Shown here: positions 16,920 through 24,431 of the stretch, piece after piece
Layout of the letters: the number at the start of each line of letters is the position of its first letter
Position numbering within the stretch: the stretch's first letter is position 1
Notes under the pieces: model-generated
What the model was told of the DNA's origin: nothing
Database searches by the model: none
The model's input: the letters and a program-made list of their open reading frames with translations, nothing else
Program-made: the position numbers and the translations under genes
Assembly (NCBI RefSeq): GCF_000372465.1
Contig: NZ_AQUZ01000077.1
Location: 1-38,356 of the forward strand
DNA from: Kribbella catacumbae DSM 19601
GTDB lineage: Bacteria; Actinomycetota; Actinomycetes; Propionibacteriales; Kribbellaceae
Reading direction: 5' to 3'
Length of the DNA: 38,356 nt

Positions 16920-17834
16920 GCCTCGCTGACCCGCTCGCAGGCCGGCTTGGAAGCGAGTGGTTGCGTCGAGGGCCTTCAGGATCCGCTGCATCCGGCGCTC
17001 GACGGTCCGCTGCGCCACACCGAGCCGGCGAGCTATCGCCTGGTCGGTGAGCCCAGCAGCCGCCAGCGCCAGCAGTTGCTGATCCTCAAAGCTCAATGGC
17101 CCGTCCGAAGCCGACGGCGACAGCGGAGACGCCTGCTGCCACAGCAGCTCGAACAACCGCAGCAACGCGTCCAGCAAGGTCGACGGTCCGATCTCGACGA
17201 GCTCCTGTCCGGTTTGGAGTAACCCTGTCCGTCGATCAGCAACCACAAGCTTCAGCGGTACATCGCGAAGCATCCGGCAACTAGGCCCGGCACTACGAGC
17301 CGCAGCTAGCTCCGCAGGCTCCACGAGCGCAGCCATGTCATAGATGGTCCGATAGGCAACTCCATGAGCCCGCCGCGGCTCGATCGGCAGTACTACGAAC
17401 GGCGGCTTGTCGAGCACCAGTACTTCGGTCTGCGCACTCTGCTGAGCTTGGTAGAACCGTTGCGCCATCGCCTGCTGTCCACGGATCACCGTGAACGGCC
17501 CTGCCTCGCGCCGAGCCCGGAACTCCTCTGTGAGGACGGTCGCGCCGAGGCGCGCCTGCACGATGGCCGCCTGCTTGCGAAGAGCCAGGAGCTCCACCGC
17601 AGCCTCGGGCACTGCAGGGGTGTAGCGGGCCGGGCGTCCCGGAGTACGGGATGCCAGGCCCAACGTCAGTAGTGAGCGGAGGTGCCGGGCCACCCGCGCG
17701 GTGGCCCAGCCCGTGTCGGCGACCAGGTCGGTCGTAGTAGCTTCCGGCCGGGCCAGAAGCACCCGGTAGAGCTGCTCGTCCTCCGAACAGACACCAAGTG
17801 CTTCCAACACCGGAGCGGGTCTGTAGTTGTGCAT
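16908..17834 (-). CDS. TrmB-like N-terminal / LuxR-type C-terminal HTH regulator
   Basis: 308 aa with two DNA-binding ends. Residues about 15-75 are a TrmB/MarR-like winged helix (DEQLYRVLLARPEATTTDLVADTGWATARVARHLRSLLTLGLA). The middle about 100-230 resembles the ligand/phospholipase-D-like sensor of TrmB proteins (VIRGQQAMAQRFYQAQQSAQTEVLVLDKPPF). Residues about 245-300 are a LuxR/GerE helix-turn-helix (LSFEDQQLLALAAAGLTDQAIARRLGVAQRTVERRMQRIL). Its ATG overlaps the chitinase stop (TAATG), so it is the second gene of the chitinase operon. It probably senses a sugar or wall fragment and controls this operon or others; the target is not visible. Confidence 0.85.
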   Translation of the reverse strand: MHNYRPAPVLEALGVCSEDEQLYRVLLARPEATTTDLVADTGWATARVARHLRSLLTLGLASRTPGRPARYTPAVPEAAVELLALRKQAAIVQARLGATVLTEEFRARREAGPFTVIRGQQAMAQRFYQAQQSAQTEVLVLDKPPFVVLPIEPRRAHGVAYRTIYDMAALVEPAELAAARSAGPSCRMLRDVPLKLVVADRRTGLLQTGQELVEIGPSTLLDALLRLFELLWQQASPLSPSASDGPLSFEDQQLLALAAAGLTDQAIARRLGVAQRTVERRMQRILKALDATTRFQAGLRAGQRGLLA

Positions 17835-19540
17835 TAGGGCAGAGAGTGGACGTGAGAGCCGACCTGGTTCGAGAACGCGTTGCCGTTCAGCGCGTCCCAG
17901 TTGGTCGACCAGGTCATAGCACCGCGCAGCGACGGCCAGGTGGTGCTCGGCTTGAAGCTGCCGCAGTTGGTGCCCTTGGTAAGGCAGTCCAGGGCGTTGT
18001 TGACGATCGTCGGCGACACGTAGCCACTACCGGCTCCCCGGCTGGAGGCCGGCAGACCGAGACCGACCTGGTCCGGCCGGAGTCCACCCTGCAGCATGAT
18101 GCAGGCCTGCGCGGTGATGAAGTCGACCGTGCCCTGGGAGTACACCTGCCCGTTGCAGCCGTTCATCGCGCCGGAGTTGTAGTACTGGACGTTGACCACG
18201 GTCAGGATGTCCTTGATGTTCAGCGCCAGCTTGAAGTACTCGAACGACGGGCTCTGCATGTCGATCGTCTGCGGCGCCATCGCGATGATCAGGCCACTGC
18301 CGAAGCTGCTCCGCAGACTCTGCAACGCCTGACCCATGTACTGCGCGTTGACACCGTTCTCCAGGTCGATGTCGACTCCGTCGAAGCCGTACTCGCGCAG
18401 CACCGACAGCGCGCTGCTGGCGAAGTTGGCGGCAGCCGTCGAGCTGGCGACCGAGATAGTGCCCCTCTCGCCACCGACGGACAGGATGACCTTCTTGCCT
18501 GCCGCCTGCTTGGCGGCGATGTCCGCCTTGAACTGCGCGACCGTGTAGCCGTTCAGGCCGGCGCTGTCGAGGGTGAAGGTGATGCCACCCGGCCGGGACG
18601 CGTCCGCGTCGGCGAAGGCGACCGCGATCAGGTCGTACGCCGCGGGCACGTCGGAGATCTTCTGAACCGTCGCGCCGTTGTTGAAGTTCTGCCAGTAGCC
18701 GGTGAGGATGTGCTTCGGCAGATTGCCCGTCGGCGGGTTGGTCGGCCCGCTGGACGTCGTCCCGGAGACTGCCGCGCCGTACGGCGAGCAGTTGCCGGCC
18801 GCGTCGCAGGCTCGCACCTTGAAGCTGTACGCCGTACTCGGGTTGAGGCCCGTCGCTGTCCAGCTGGTGACGTTACCGACGCTCTGGGCAGCGTCGGAGC
18901 CGCGGACCACGTCGTACCGGCTGACACCGTTGGCGTCCGAGGCGGCCGACCAGTTCAGCTGCAGGGAGCTCGAGGTCGGGCTGCCGACCGTGAGACCACC
19001 CGGCGTAGTCGGCGGCGTCGTGTCCGGCGGCGGCCCGGTGCCACCCGGCCCGTCCAGTACTACGTCGTCGGCCTGGTACGACGGCAGGCCGTACCAGCCG
19101 TGGAGGTAGACCGTCACGGTGCTGGTCGACGCGCTAGTCGTGAAGGTCGTCGTCAGCTGGGCCCAGCCGGTGCTCGAGGTCCAGGTACTCGTGCCGCCAT
19201 CGGCACCGAGGTACACGTTCGAGCCCTTCACCCAGGCCGACAGCGTGTACGTCGAACCGGGCTTGACCGAGACGGACTGGCTGCAGCGCGCGTTGTCGTT
19301 CGACGTGGGGGTGCCCTGCAGAGCGTAGGTGCCCGTGCGGGCCGAGCCACTGACGGCGGCTCCGGACCCGGCGGTGCAGGACCAGCCGGCGAGCGTGCCG
19401 GTCTCGAAGGTCCCGTTGGTGACGAGGTTGGTCGCCGCGGAGCTGGTCCTGGTGGTCAGGAACAGCCCAGTGAGGGCGAGAAGCAGGGCGAGCAGGACTG
19501 GGATGACCGCGGAGTGGGGGCGGTAGGTTCGCGGGTTCAT
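17834..19540 (-). CDS. Secreted GH18 chitinase with N-terminal CBM and Fn3
   Basis: 568 aa from ATG 19540. A promoter with -35 TTGACA ends so close to this ATG that the message would be leaderless; the in-frame ATG at 19564 would lie inside the promoter. Order: signal peptide (1 to about 36, with LLALLLALTGLFL), CBM4/9/16-like module about 37-172 (NLVTNGTFETGTLAGWSCTA; YTLSAWVKGSNVYLGADGG), Fn3 about 185-262 (TPGGLTVGSPTSSSLQLNWS), GH18 barrel about 275-568 (LPKHILTGYWQNFNNG start). The catalytic motif FDGVDIDLENG is complete, with Glu394. It is followed by the TrmB/LuxR-like regulator in a coupled operon. Confidence 0.95.
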   Translation of the reverse strand: MNPRTYRPHSAVIPVLLALLLALTGLFLTTRTSSAATNLVTNGTFETGTLAGWSCTAGSGAAVSGSARTGTYALQGTPTSNDNARCSQSVSVKPGSTYTLSAWVKGSNVYLGADGGTSTWTSSTGWAQLTTTFTTSASTSTVTVYLHGWYGLPSYQADDVVLDGPGGTGPPPDTTPPTTPGGLTVGSPTSSSLQLNWSAASDANGVSRYDVVRGSDAAQSVGNVTSWTATGLNPSTAYSFKVRACDAAGNCSPYGAAVSGTTSSGPTNPPTGNLPKHILTGYWQNFNNGATVQKISDVPAAYDLIAVAFADADASRPGGITFTLDSAGLNGYTVAQFKADIAAKQAAGKKVILSVGGERGTISVASSTAAANFASSALSVLREYGFDGVDIDLENGVNAQYMGQALQSLRSSFGSGLIIAMAPQTIDMQSPSFEYFKLALNIKDILTVVNVQYYNSGAMNGCNGQVYSQGTVDFITAQACIMLQGGLRPDQVGLGLPASSRGAGSGYVSPTIVNNALDCLTKGTNCGSFKPSTTWPSLRGAMTWSTNWDALNGNAFSNQVGSHVHSLP

Positions 19541-19547
19541 GTGACAC

Positions 19548-19604
19548 AAAGTGTGACGAGGCAACTACATTGTCAAGACCCTGCATAAAGTGGGAACGCT
19601 CTCA
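19548..19604 (-). promoter_or_regulatory. Chitinase promoter with LacI/CebR-like operator
   Basis: On the minus strand: -35 TTGACA (19576-19571), 17-nt spacer, weak -10 CACTTT (19553-19548), then 7 nt to the ATG. Upstream lies the dyad TGGGAACGCTCTCA (19591-19604), close to the CebR-type box TGGGAGCGCTCCCA (12 of 14 bases). Activation or repression by a LacI-family sugar sensor is plausible; no LacI gene is in the window. Confidence 0.6.
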
Positions 19605-20082
19605 CGCTCAGGAAAAGCTGAAAGCTGTACTGGGTTTTACACTGCGAACCGGCCTGCACCACAAACTTTGCCCGAAGAAGGGCAGAAAGGCCGGGTAGCG
19701 GTAAACGCTTGCAGCCAGTGAACAATGCCCCGGGGAACACGTCACCTCTAGGAGGAAAGGCGACGGCCCCCGGCGGGGGGGTGACCGGGGGCCGTCTTCG
19801 GCCACGGGCTCGGGGGGAGGAGCCGGGGGCCGATCAGGTGGCGACAGTCTGCCACTGTCGAGGGAAATGTACCCCCCGAACCTGGAAGTCACACATCTCA
19901 GTTCAATTGCAACCAAGAGCCTGACGAACCAGCACCTGAGCCCCGATCAGAGGCTTTCAGGCCAGTGCCACTGTCACACTGCTCAACAGTCTAACGGGAG
20001 ACCCGTCCACACGAAAGGCCGGGCCCCTCGGCGTTTCGCCCGGCCGGCTCAATACCTTCTCCGCCCTACCGCCCCGATCTCC
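19605..20082. other. 478-bp non-coding gap with a series of GC-rich hairpins
   Basis: No convincing gene. Stems seen on the plus strand: GACGGCCCCCGG (19762-19773) with CCGGGGGCCGTC (19785-19796); TCGGCC..GGCTC with GAGCC..GGCCGA (19798-19833, internal loops); CGACAGT (19842-19848) with ACTGTCG (19854-19860), which competes with GTGGC/GCCAC (19839-19855); and GGCCGGGC (20017-20024) with GCCCGGCC (20038-20045). An AGGAGG at 19751-19756 is not followed by a start codon. The first stem looks like a terminator, yet no gene ends here. A structured RNA or the remains of an insertion junction are both possible. Confidence 0.5.
19701..19712. promoter_or_regulatory. LacI-family consensus half-palindrome GnAAnCGnTTnC
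   Basis: GTAAACGCTTGC fits the general LacI-family operator pattern exactly, with a central CG. It lies 160 bp upstream of the third chitinase and 384 bp upstream of the HAD gene. It may be a second upstream site of the same control region. Confidence 0.45.
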
Positions 20083-20088
20083 TATGCT
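20083..20088 (+). promoter_or_regulatory. -10 box for leaderless HAD gene
   Basis: TATGCT ends 7 nt before ATG 20096, and neither this ATG nor the one at 20084 has a Shine-Dalgarno. The spacing matches other leaderless genes in the window. Confidence 0.55.
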
Positions 20089-20095
20089 CGTCCCC

Positions 20096-20914
20096 ATGGA
20101 GCCCCCGGAGACGACCCGATCGGCCGCCTTCTTCGATCTCGACAAGACGATCATCGCCCGCTCCAGCACCCTGGCTTTCTCCCGGCCGTTCTATGCCGGC
20201 GGGCTGATCAACCGGCGGACCGTCCTGCGCAGCGCCTATGCCCAGTTCATGTACCTGCTCGGCGGCGCCGACCATGACCAGATGGAGCGGATGCGCGAGT
20301 ACCTGTCCGCTATGTGCACAGGCTGGGACGTCGAAACGGTCCGCGCGATCGTCGCCGACACCCTGCACCACATCGTCGAGCCGATGATCTACGCCGAGGC
20401 GGTGACGCTGATCGAGCAGCACCGCGCGGCCGGCCGGGACGTGGTGATCGTCTCCTCGTCCGGGGCCGAGGTGGTCGAGCCGATCGGCGCGATGGTCGGC
20501 GCCGACAAGGTGATCGCCACCCGGATGGTAGTTGCCGACGGCAAGTACACCGGCGAGATCTCGGAGTACGCGTACGGACCGCACAAGGCGACCGCGATCG
20601 TCGCGCTCGCCGCCGCGGAAGGCTATGACCTGCAGGAGTCCTACGGCTATTCGGACTCGATCACCGACGAGCCGATGCTGGCCGCGGTCGGCCATCCGTT
20701 CGCGGTGAACCCCGACAAGGCGCTGCGCCGGCTGGCGATCTCGCGCGACTGGCCGGTGCTCGACTTCAGCAAACCGGTGGCGCTGGCCGAGCGCGCCAGG
20801 TTCACCGAAGTCCGCCGGCCGGCGGTCGCCGCGACCGTCGTCGGCGCCGGTCTGGCGGCCGCCGGAGTGCTCCTGTACGCCGCCCGCCGGCGCGCGAAAC
20901 CGGCCGGAAGTTGA
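20096..20914 (+). CDS. HAD-superfamily hydrolase, subfamily IB (Rv3661 type)
   Basis: 272 aa; ATG 20096 chosen from the -10 spacing. The HAD motifs are: I FFDLDKTIIA (nucleophile Asp14, acid Asp16), II VIVSSSG, III YGPHKATAI (Lys) and IV GYSDSITDEPML (metal Asp). The cap region follows motif I (SSTLAFSRPFYAGGLI), as in SerB-like IB phosphatases. A single C-terminal membrane helix (VAATVVGAGLAAAGVLLY) plus a basic tail anchors it. In mycobacteria the homologue Rv3661 lies next to ssd; here the chitinase island separates them. The substrate is probably a small phosphomonoester or phospholipid, not known. Confidence 0.88.
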   Translation: MEPPETTRSAAFFDLDKTIIARSSTLAFSRPFYAGGLINRRTVLRSAYAQFMYLLGGADHDQMERMREYLSAMCTGWDVETVRAIVADTLHHIVEPMIYAEAVTLIEQHRAAGRDVVIVSSSGAEVVEPIGAMVGADKVIATRMVVADGKYTGEISEYAYGPHKATAIVALAAAEGYDLQESYGYSDSITDEPMLAAVGHPFAVNPDKALRRLAISRDWPVLDFSKPVALAERARFTEVRRPAVAATVVGAGLAAAGVLLYAARRRAKPAGS

Positions 20915-20939
20915 GGCGGGCTCCGTTCTTCACAGCTTC

Positions 20940-21184
20940 ATGAAGGTCTCGTAAGCCCTTCCCAGGAAGGGATCCGAAGAGTACAAAGGAAGTACAGGAC
21001 CTTCGGGTCCGGTAGAGAATCGCACGGCAACCAGGCACCCACGCGGCGACCAGCCCATCCCAACCGGGCAGCATGACCCCAGGCTTCGGCCAACGCTGAA
21101 GTCGTGGTGGCGGCAGACAAGGTGCACGCCTGGTAACCAGGTTGACGTGCCAGCGACGGCGCTCTCCTCGGAGAGCGCCGTTCG
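20940..21184 (+). ncRNA. Candidate Ms1/MTS2823-like (6S-type) small RNA
   Basis: This gap sits between the Rv3661-type HAD gene and a convergent Rv3662c-type gene, the same place as the abundant mycobacterial RNA Ms1 (MTS2823), which binds core RNA polymerase. The plus-strand RNA would be highly structured: CCCTTC/GAAGGG (20957-20972); GGACC-UUCG-GGUCC (20997-21010); a bulged closing stem of about 18 pairs between GCACGGCAACCAGGCACC (21022-21039) and 21121-21150; inside it CUUCGGC-CAAC-GCUGAAG (21084-21101); then an 11-bp terminator stem ending at 21181. No coding signal is seen. The 5' end is not determined. Synteny plus structure make this a good but untested call. Confidence 0.68.
21156..21181. 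terminator. 11-bp stem, UCG-type loop: terminator of the small RNA / Fic-like gene
   Basis: Perfect arms ACGGCGCTCTC (21156-21166) and GAGAGCGCCGT (21171-21181) around CTCG. It would end the plus-strand RNA and also serves the convergent gene that stops at 21197. Confidence 0.8.
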
Positions 21185-21196
21185 CATCTCCAGGAG

Positions 21197-21988
21197 TTAT
21201 TTCTCCTGCCGGGCGGAACTGTTGAGCGGTGAACGTTCCGCCGCGAGCGCGAGCACTTCACAACTGCGCAGTAACCAGTCCCGTACGCCGGCCAGCCCGC
21301 CGCCGGCGTAGTCGCGCAATCCCTGCTGGTACGACCCGGCCAGCTCCAGGTGGCCGGCCTCGGGCACCGTGACCGCCACCGGATCGATGCCGCGGGCAAC
21401 CAGTACGGCGCGCTCGGCGGCCCGTGCGACCAGTCCGTTGGCGGTCGGAAAGGGCCGCAGTACCGCGAGTTCCGCGTGCACGATCGCGGCCACCACGAGC
21501 CCCGGCGCTTTGGTCGGCCGGGACAGCGCCTGGGCTAGACCACTGAGGCGCTCCCACATCTCGTCGGCCGGCGGCGCCGGCGGAAGGCCGGGGATGTCGT
21601 CCGGCAGCGGCTCGCGACTGGTCCGGAGGTGGCCCAACTGGTCTTCGCTGCCGAGATCGGCCGCCGCCAACTGGTGAAGTCTGGTCCAGACCTGTACGGG
21701 CGCGGCGTCCATCCGCGGCGCGAGGCTCATCAGCTCGCCGGTCATCCGGATCGCTCCGGCCGTCAGTACGTCACCACCGCCCCGGCGTACCTCCTCCAGC
21801 GTCGCCGGGCTGCCGGCCAGAGCGGCCGACGCGTGCGCGCCCCGGAGCAGCGCCTCGGCGGTCATGTCCGCGCCAACCTTCCGCAGCCCCCGGTCGCGCA
21901 GCAGCACATCAACCGCATCCCGGGCCGCCCGGGCCGCCGAGCCGACCCCTTCGAGTCCGGCCAGCGGTTCGAACACATCGAGGCTCAT
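21197..21988 (-). CDS. Fic/DOC-like protein with degenerate active site (Rv3662c neighbourhood)
   Basis: 263 aa; ATG 21988 chosen because TAGGGT ends 7 nt upstream (leaderless). Residues about 48-68 (LLRGAHASAALAGSPATLEEV) resemble the Fic_N inhibitory-helix region, but its Glu is missing. Residues 171-189 (HAELAVLRPFPTANGLVAR) match the Fic core HPFxDGNGRxxR loosely: the catalytic His is Arg178, Asp is Thr182, and Arg after NG is Leu186; Pro179, Phe180, Asn184, Gly185 and Arg189 remain. AMP transfer by the usual mechanism is therefore unlikely. Actinobacterial homologues are sometimes called oxidoreductase without support. It is convergent with the Ms1-like RNA. Confidence 0.7.
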   Translation of the reverse strand: MSLDVFEPLAGLEGVGSAARAARDAVDVLLRDRGLRKVGADMTAEALLRGAHASAALAGSPATLEEVRRGGGDVLTAGAIRMTGELMSLAPRMDAAPVQVWTRLHQLAAADLGSEDQLGHLRTSREPLPDDIPGLPPAPPADEMWERLSGLAQALSRPTKAPGLVVAAIVHAELAVLRPFPTANGLVARAAERAVLVARGIDPVAVTVPEAGHLELAGSYQQGLRDYAGGGLAGVRDWLLRSCEVLALAAERSPLNSSARQEK

Positions 21989-21995
21989 GGTCTGC

Positions 21996-22005
21996 ACCCT
22001 AGGAT
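21996..22005. promoter_or_regulatory. Overlapping divergent -10 boxes built on one CCTAGG core
   Basis: Plus strand: TAGGAT (22000-22005), 8 nt, ATG 22014. Minus strand: TAGGGT (22001-21996), 7 nt, ATG 21988. Both genes lack a Shine-Dalgarno. One 10-bp element therefore seems to drive two leaderless genes in opposite directions. Confidence 0.6.
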
Positions 22006-22013
22006 GCAGTCTC

Positions 22014-24266
22014 ATGGCCGCCAGCACCGACTTCCCCCGGTTCAGCATTGTGGTCCCGTGTCATACGTCACGGGCCTGGCTGCGGCCATGCCTGGATTCG
22101 GTCCTGAGCCAGTCGTATGCCGACTTCGAGATCATCGGCGTGAACGACGCCAGCCCGGACGGCAGCGACCGGATCCTGGACGAGTACGCCGCCGCCGACG
22201 GCCGCGTCCGGGTGCTGCACCTGAGCGAGAACGTCGGGCTCGGGCTGGCCCGGAACGCCGGGCTCAAGGAGTGCCGCGGCGACTATGTGCTGTTCCTGGA
22301 CGCCGACGACGTCTACCTGCCCGGCTCGCTGGAGGCGATCGCCGGCCGGATCGACGCCACCGACCGGCCGGACATTCTGATGTTCGACTACGAGCGGATC
22401 TTCTGGGACGGCAAGGTGGTCCGTAACCAGCGGCACGACGCGTTCGCCCGCGAAGGTGACGGCGTGTTCACGGCGGTCGAGCGGCCGGTCTTCCTGACCT
22501 TCCTCGAGGTGGTCTGGAACAAGGCGATCCGGCGCGACTTCCTCACGCTGCACGGCTTCGTCTTCACCGCCGGGTTCTACGAGGACGCGCCCTGGACCTA
22601 CTCGACGATGCTGACCGCGGAGCGGATCGCGACGCTGGACCGGGTCGTGGTGCACTACCGGCAGCACCGGACCGGCGGCAACATCCACGCCACCGCGACC
22701 CGGCAGCAGTTCGACATCTTCGACCAGTACGACCGGGTGCACGCCTTCATCTCCGCCGACCAGACGCTGGCCGGTTGGCGCCGCTTCGCCTTCGACCGCT
22801 CGCTGGATCACATCCTCGCCGTCCTAGACCGGCCCGAGCGGCTCGATCCGGACCACCGGGCCGAGTTCTTCCACGCCGCGGCCGCCTTCGCCAAGCGCTG
22901 GAAGCCCGAGGGGTACGTCGTCGACCGGACCCGCCGCGGCTTCCGCCGGTGGCTCCTCGTGCACGACGACTACGCGACGTACTCGACCCTGAAGCTCAGC
23001 TCCAAGGTCCTGCACGTGTCCGGTCCCCGCAAGGCGGTCGGCAAACTGCTGCACCGGGGCGACCTCGATCCGAATCTGGCTCTGTACGGCGCCTACTGGT
23101 TCAAGCAGTACGCCTGCAACCCGCGAGCGATCTACGAGAAGGCCGCCGAGCTGGCTCCGCAGATCCGCGGCGTCTGGGTGGTCGACGCTGAGCACGTCGC
23201 CGCGATCCCCGAGGGTGTCGAGTACGTCGTGGCCGGCTCACCGGCGTACGGGAAGCTGGTCGGCAAGGCGACCTACTTCATCAGCAATATGAACCTGCCG
23301 CGTGAGCTCGAGAAGCGCGAGGGGCAGATCCACGTCCAGACCCAGCACGGCACCCCGCTGAAGACGATGGGGACCGACCTGCGGCACTACCCAATGGCCG
23401 CGAAGGATCTCGACCTGGACGAGCTGATGCGCCAGGTCGACCGCTGGGACTACAACTTGTCCTCGAACCGGTACTCGACGGAGATCTGGGAACGCACCTA
23501 CCCGGCGCACTTCGAGGACCTGGAGTACGGCTTCCCCCGCAACGACCGGCTGCTGACCGCGACCCTGGACGACGTCCGGGCCATCCGTGCCTCCTTCGGC
23601 TTCGACGACTCGCATCTGGTGGTGCTCTACGCGCCGACCTTCCGCGACGGAGTCGACTCGGTCCGTACGCCGTCCGGGCTGGTCGATCTCGGCGGCGACG
23701 GGATGCATCTGGACCTGGATCAACTGGCCGCCGCGGCCGGCGATCACGGGCGGGTGCTGGTCCGCACGCACTACTCGCTGTCGAAGCATCCGACGGCGCG
23801 ATCCGAGCGGGTCGTGGACGCCTCGAACCATCCACGGGTCGAGGACCTGATGCTGGCGGCGGACGTGCTGATCTCGGACTACTCGTCGATCAGCTTCGAC
23901 TACGCCAACCTGGACCGGCCGATCGTGCTGCTGGTCGACGATCTCGGCAGCTACGACACCACCCGCGGGACGTACTTCGACATCACGTCGTTCCCGCCCG
24001 GGCTGGTGGCCCGGTCGCCGGAGGAGCTACTGACAGCTGTGCGATCTCTGACCCCACCCCACCACCCCGGTCAGGCACAGACCGGCGCGTTCGCGAAGGC
24101 CGAAGCCTGCAAGCACCGGCAGTTGTTCCGGGACAAGTTCTGCGAGTTCGACGACGGTCGCGCGGCCGAGCGAGTGGTCCGCCGGATCTTCCTCGGCGAG
24201 ACCGAACTGCCGCCGATCACGCCGCTGGCCGACCGCCGCCCGGCGCCTTCGCCACACCAGCTCTGA
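22014..24266 (+). CDS. Bifunctional GT2 glycosyltransferase / TagF-like CDP-glycerol glycerophosphotransferase
   Basis: 750 aa; ATG 22014 chosen from its leaderless promoter. Residues about 8-230 are a GT-A family 2 domain (FSIVVPCHTSRAWLRPCLDSVL; VNDASPDGS; LFLDADDVY with the metal-binding Asp96/98/99; EDAPWTYSTML). Residues about 380-735 are a Glyphos_transf domain as in TagF/TarF: VQTQHGTPLKTMGTD, NRYSTEIWERTYP, EYGFPRNDRLL, VVLYAPTFRDG, VLISDYSSISFDYA and GTYFDITSFPPG. It should build or extend a glycerol/ribitol-phosphate wall teichoic acid or similar polymer at the membrane's inner face. Divergent from the Fic-like gene; argS follows. Confidence 0.92.
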   Translation: MAASTDFPRFSIVVPCHTSRAWLRPCLDSVLSQSYADFEIIGVNDASPDGSDRILDEYAAADGRVRVLHLSENVGLGLARNAGLKECRGDYVLFLDADDVYLPGSLEAIAGRIDATDRPDILMFDYERIFWDGKVVRNQRHDAFAREGDGVFTAVERPVFLTFLEVVWNKAIRRDFLTLHGFVFTAGFYEDAPWTYSTMLTAERIATLDRVVVHYRQHRTGGNIHATATRQQFDIFDQYDRVHAFISADQTLAGWRRFAFDRSLDHILAVLDRPERLDPDHRAEFFHAAAAFAKRWKPEGYVVDRTRRGFRRWLLVHDDYATYSTLKLSSKVLHVSGPRKAVGKLLHRGDLDPNLALYGAYWFKQYACNPRAIYEKAAELAPQIRGVWVVDAEHVAAIPEGVEYVVAGSPAYGKLVGKATYFISNMNLPRELEKREGQIHVQTQHGTPLKTMGTDLRHYPMAAKDLDLDELMRQVDRWDYNLSSNRYSTEIWERTYPAHFEDLEYGFPRNDRLLTATLDDVRAIRASFGFDDSHLVVLYAPTFRDGVDSVRTPSGLVDLGGDGMHLDLDQLAAAAGDHGRVLVRTHYSLSKHPTARSERVVDASNHPRVEDLMLAADVLISDYSSISFDYANLDRPIVLLVDDLGSYDTTRGTYFDITSFPPGLVARSPEELLTAVRSLTPPHHPGQAQTGAFAKAEACKHRQLFRDKFCEFDDGRAAERVVRRIFLGETELPPITPLADRRPAPSPHQL

Positions 24267-24301
24267 CTGAAATGGCTGTGCGGCATTCGCCGGCGGCCGT
24301 G

Positions 24302-24307
24302 CATAAT
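24302..24307 (+). promoter_or_regulatory. -10 box for argS leader transcript
   Basis: CATAAT differs from TATAAT by one base and ends 7 nt before the ATG of the leader ORF. No convincing -35 is seen. Confidence 0.55.
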
Positions 24308-24314
24308 GGTCCCC

Positions 24315-24386
24315 ATGTCGACCAGCCCGATGATCGTGTGCGCCTTGCGCGATCGCTTCGGCCTGCGACGACGAAGCACTGTCTGA
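24315..24386 (+). CDS. Arginine-rich leader peptide of argS
   Basis: 23 codons: MSTSPMIVCALRDRFGLRRR then STV and stop. Five of the last 12 residues are Arg, and codons 18-20 are three consecutive CGA, a rare Arg codon in high-GC actinobacteria. The ATG lies 7 nt after a near-consensus -10 box, so the transcript is probably leaderless and this would be its first ORF. The 5' arm of an 11-bp hairpin starts inside the CGA run and covers the last codons and the region up to the stop codon. A ribosome stalled there for lack of charged tRNA-Arg would cover the arm and change folding upstream of argS. This is the layout of amino-acid attenuation; cysteine leader ORFs with this logic are known in mycobacteria. 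The peptide itself is inferred. Confidence 0.7.
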   Translation: MSTSPMIVCALRDRFGLRRRSTV

Positions 24387-24414
24387 ACACCTCAGCCTTG
24401 TTCCAGTGCTTCGT
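24371..24414 (+). promoter_or_regulatory. argS leader hairpin (putative attenuator)
   Basis: Perfect 11-bp arms ACGAAGCACTG (24371-24381) and CAGTGCTTCGT (24404-24414) with a 22-nt loop. The 5' arm overlaps Arg codons 19-20 and the last four codons of the leader. The 3' arm ends 2 nt before AAAGGA, the ribosome site of argS (24417-24422). There is no U-run, so translational control through ribosome access, or Rho-linked control, fits better than classical intrinsic termination. Confidence 0.7.
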
Positions 24415-24431
24415 TCAAAGGACCTATTGTC

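Noticed and set aside
20930..21187. 85-codon minus-strand ORF in the Ms1-like gap
   Set aside because: No family resemblance, Cys/Ser/Trp-rich composition, no ribosome site, and it overlaps the strong terminator stem.
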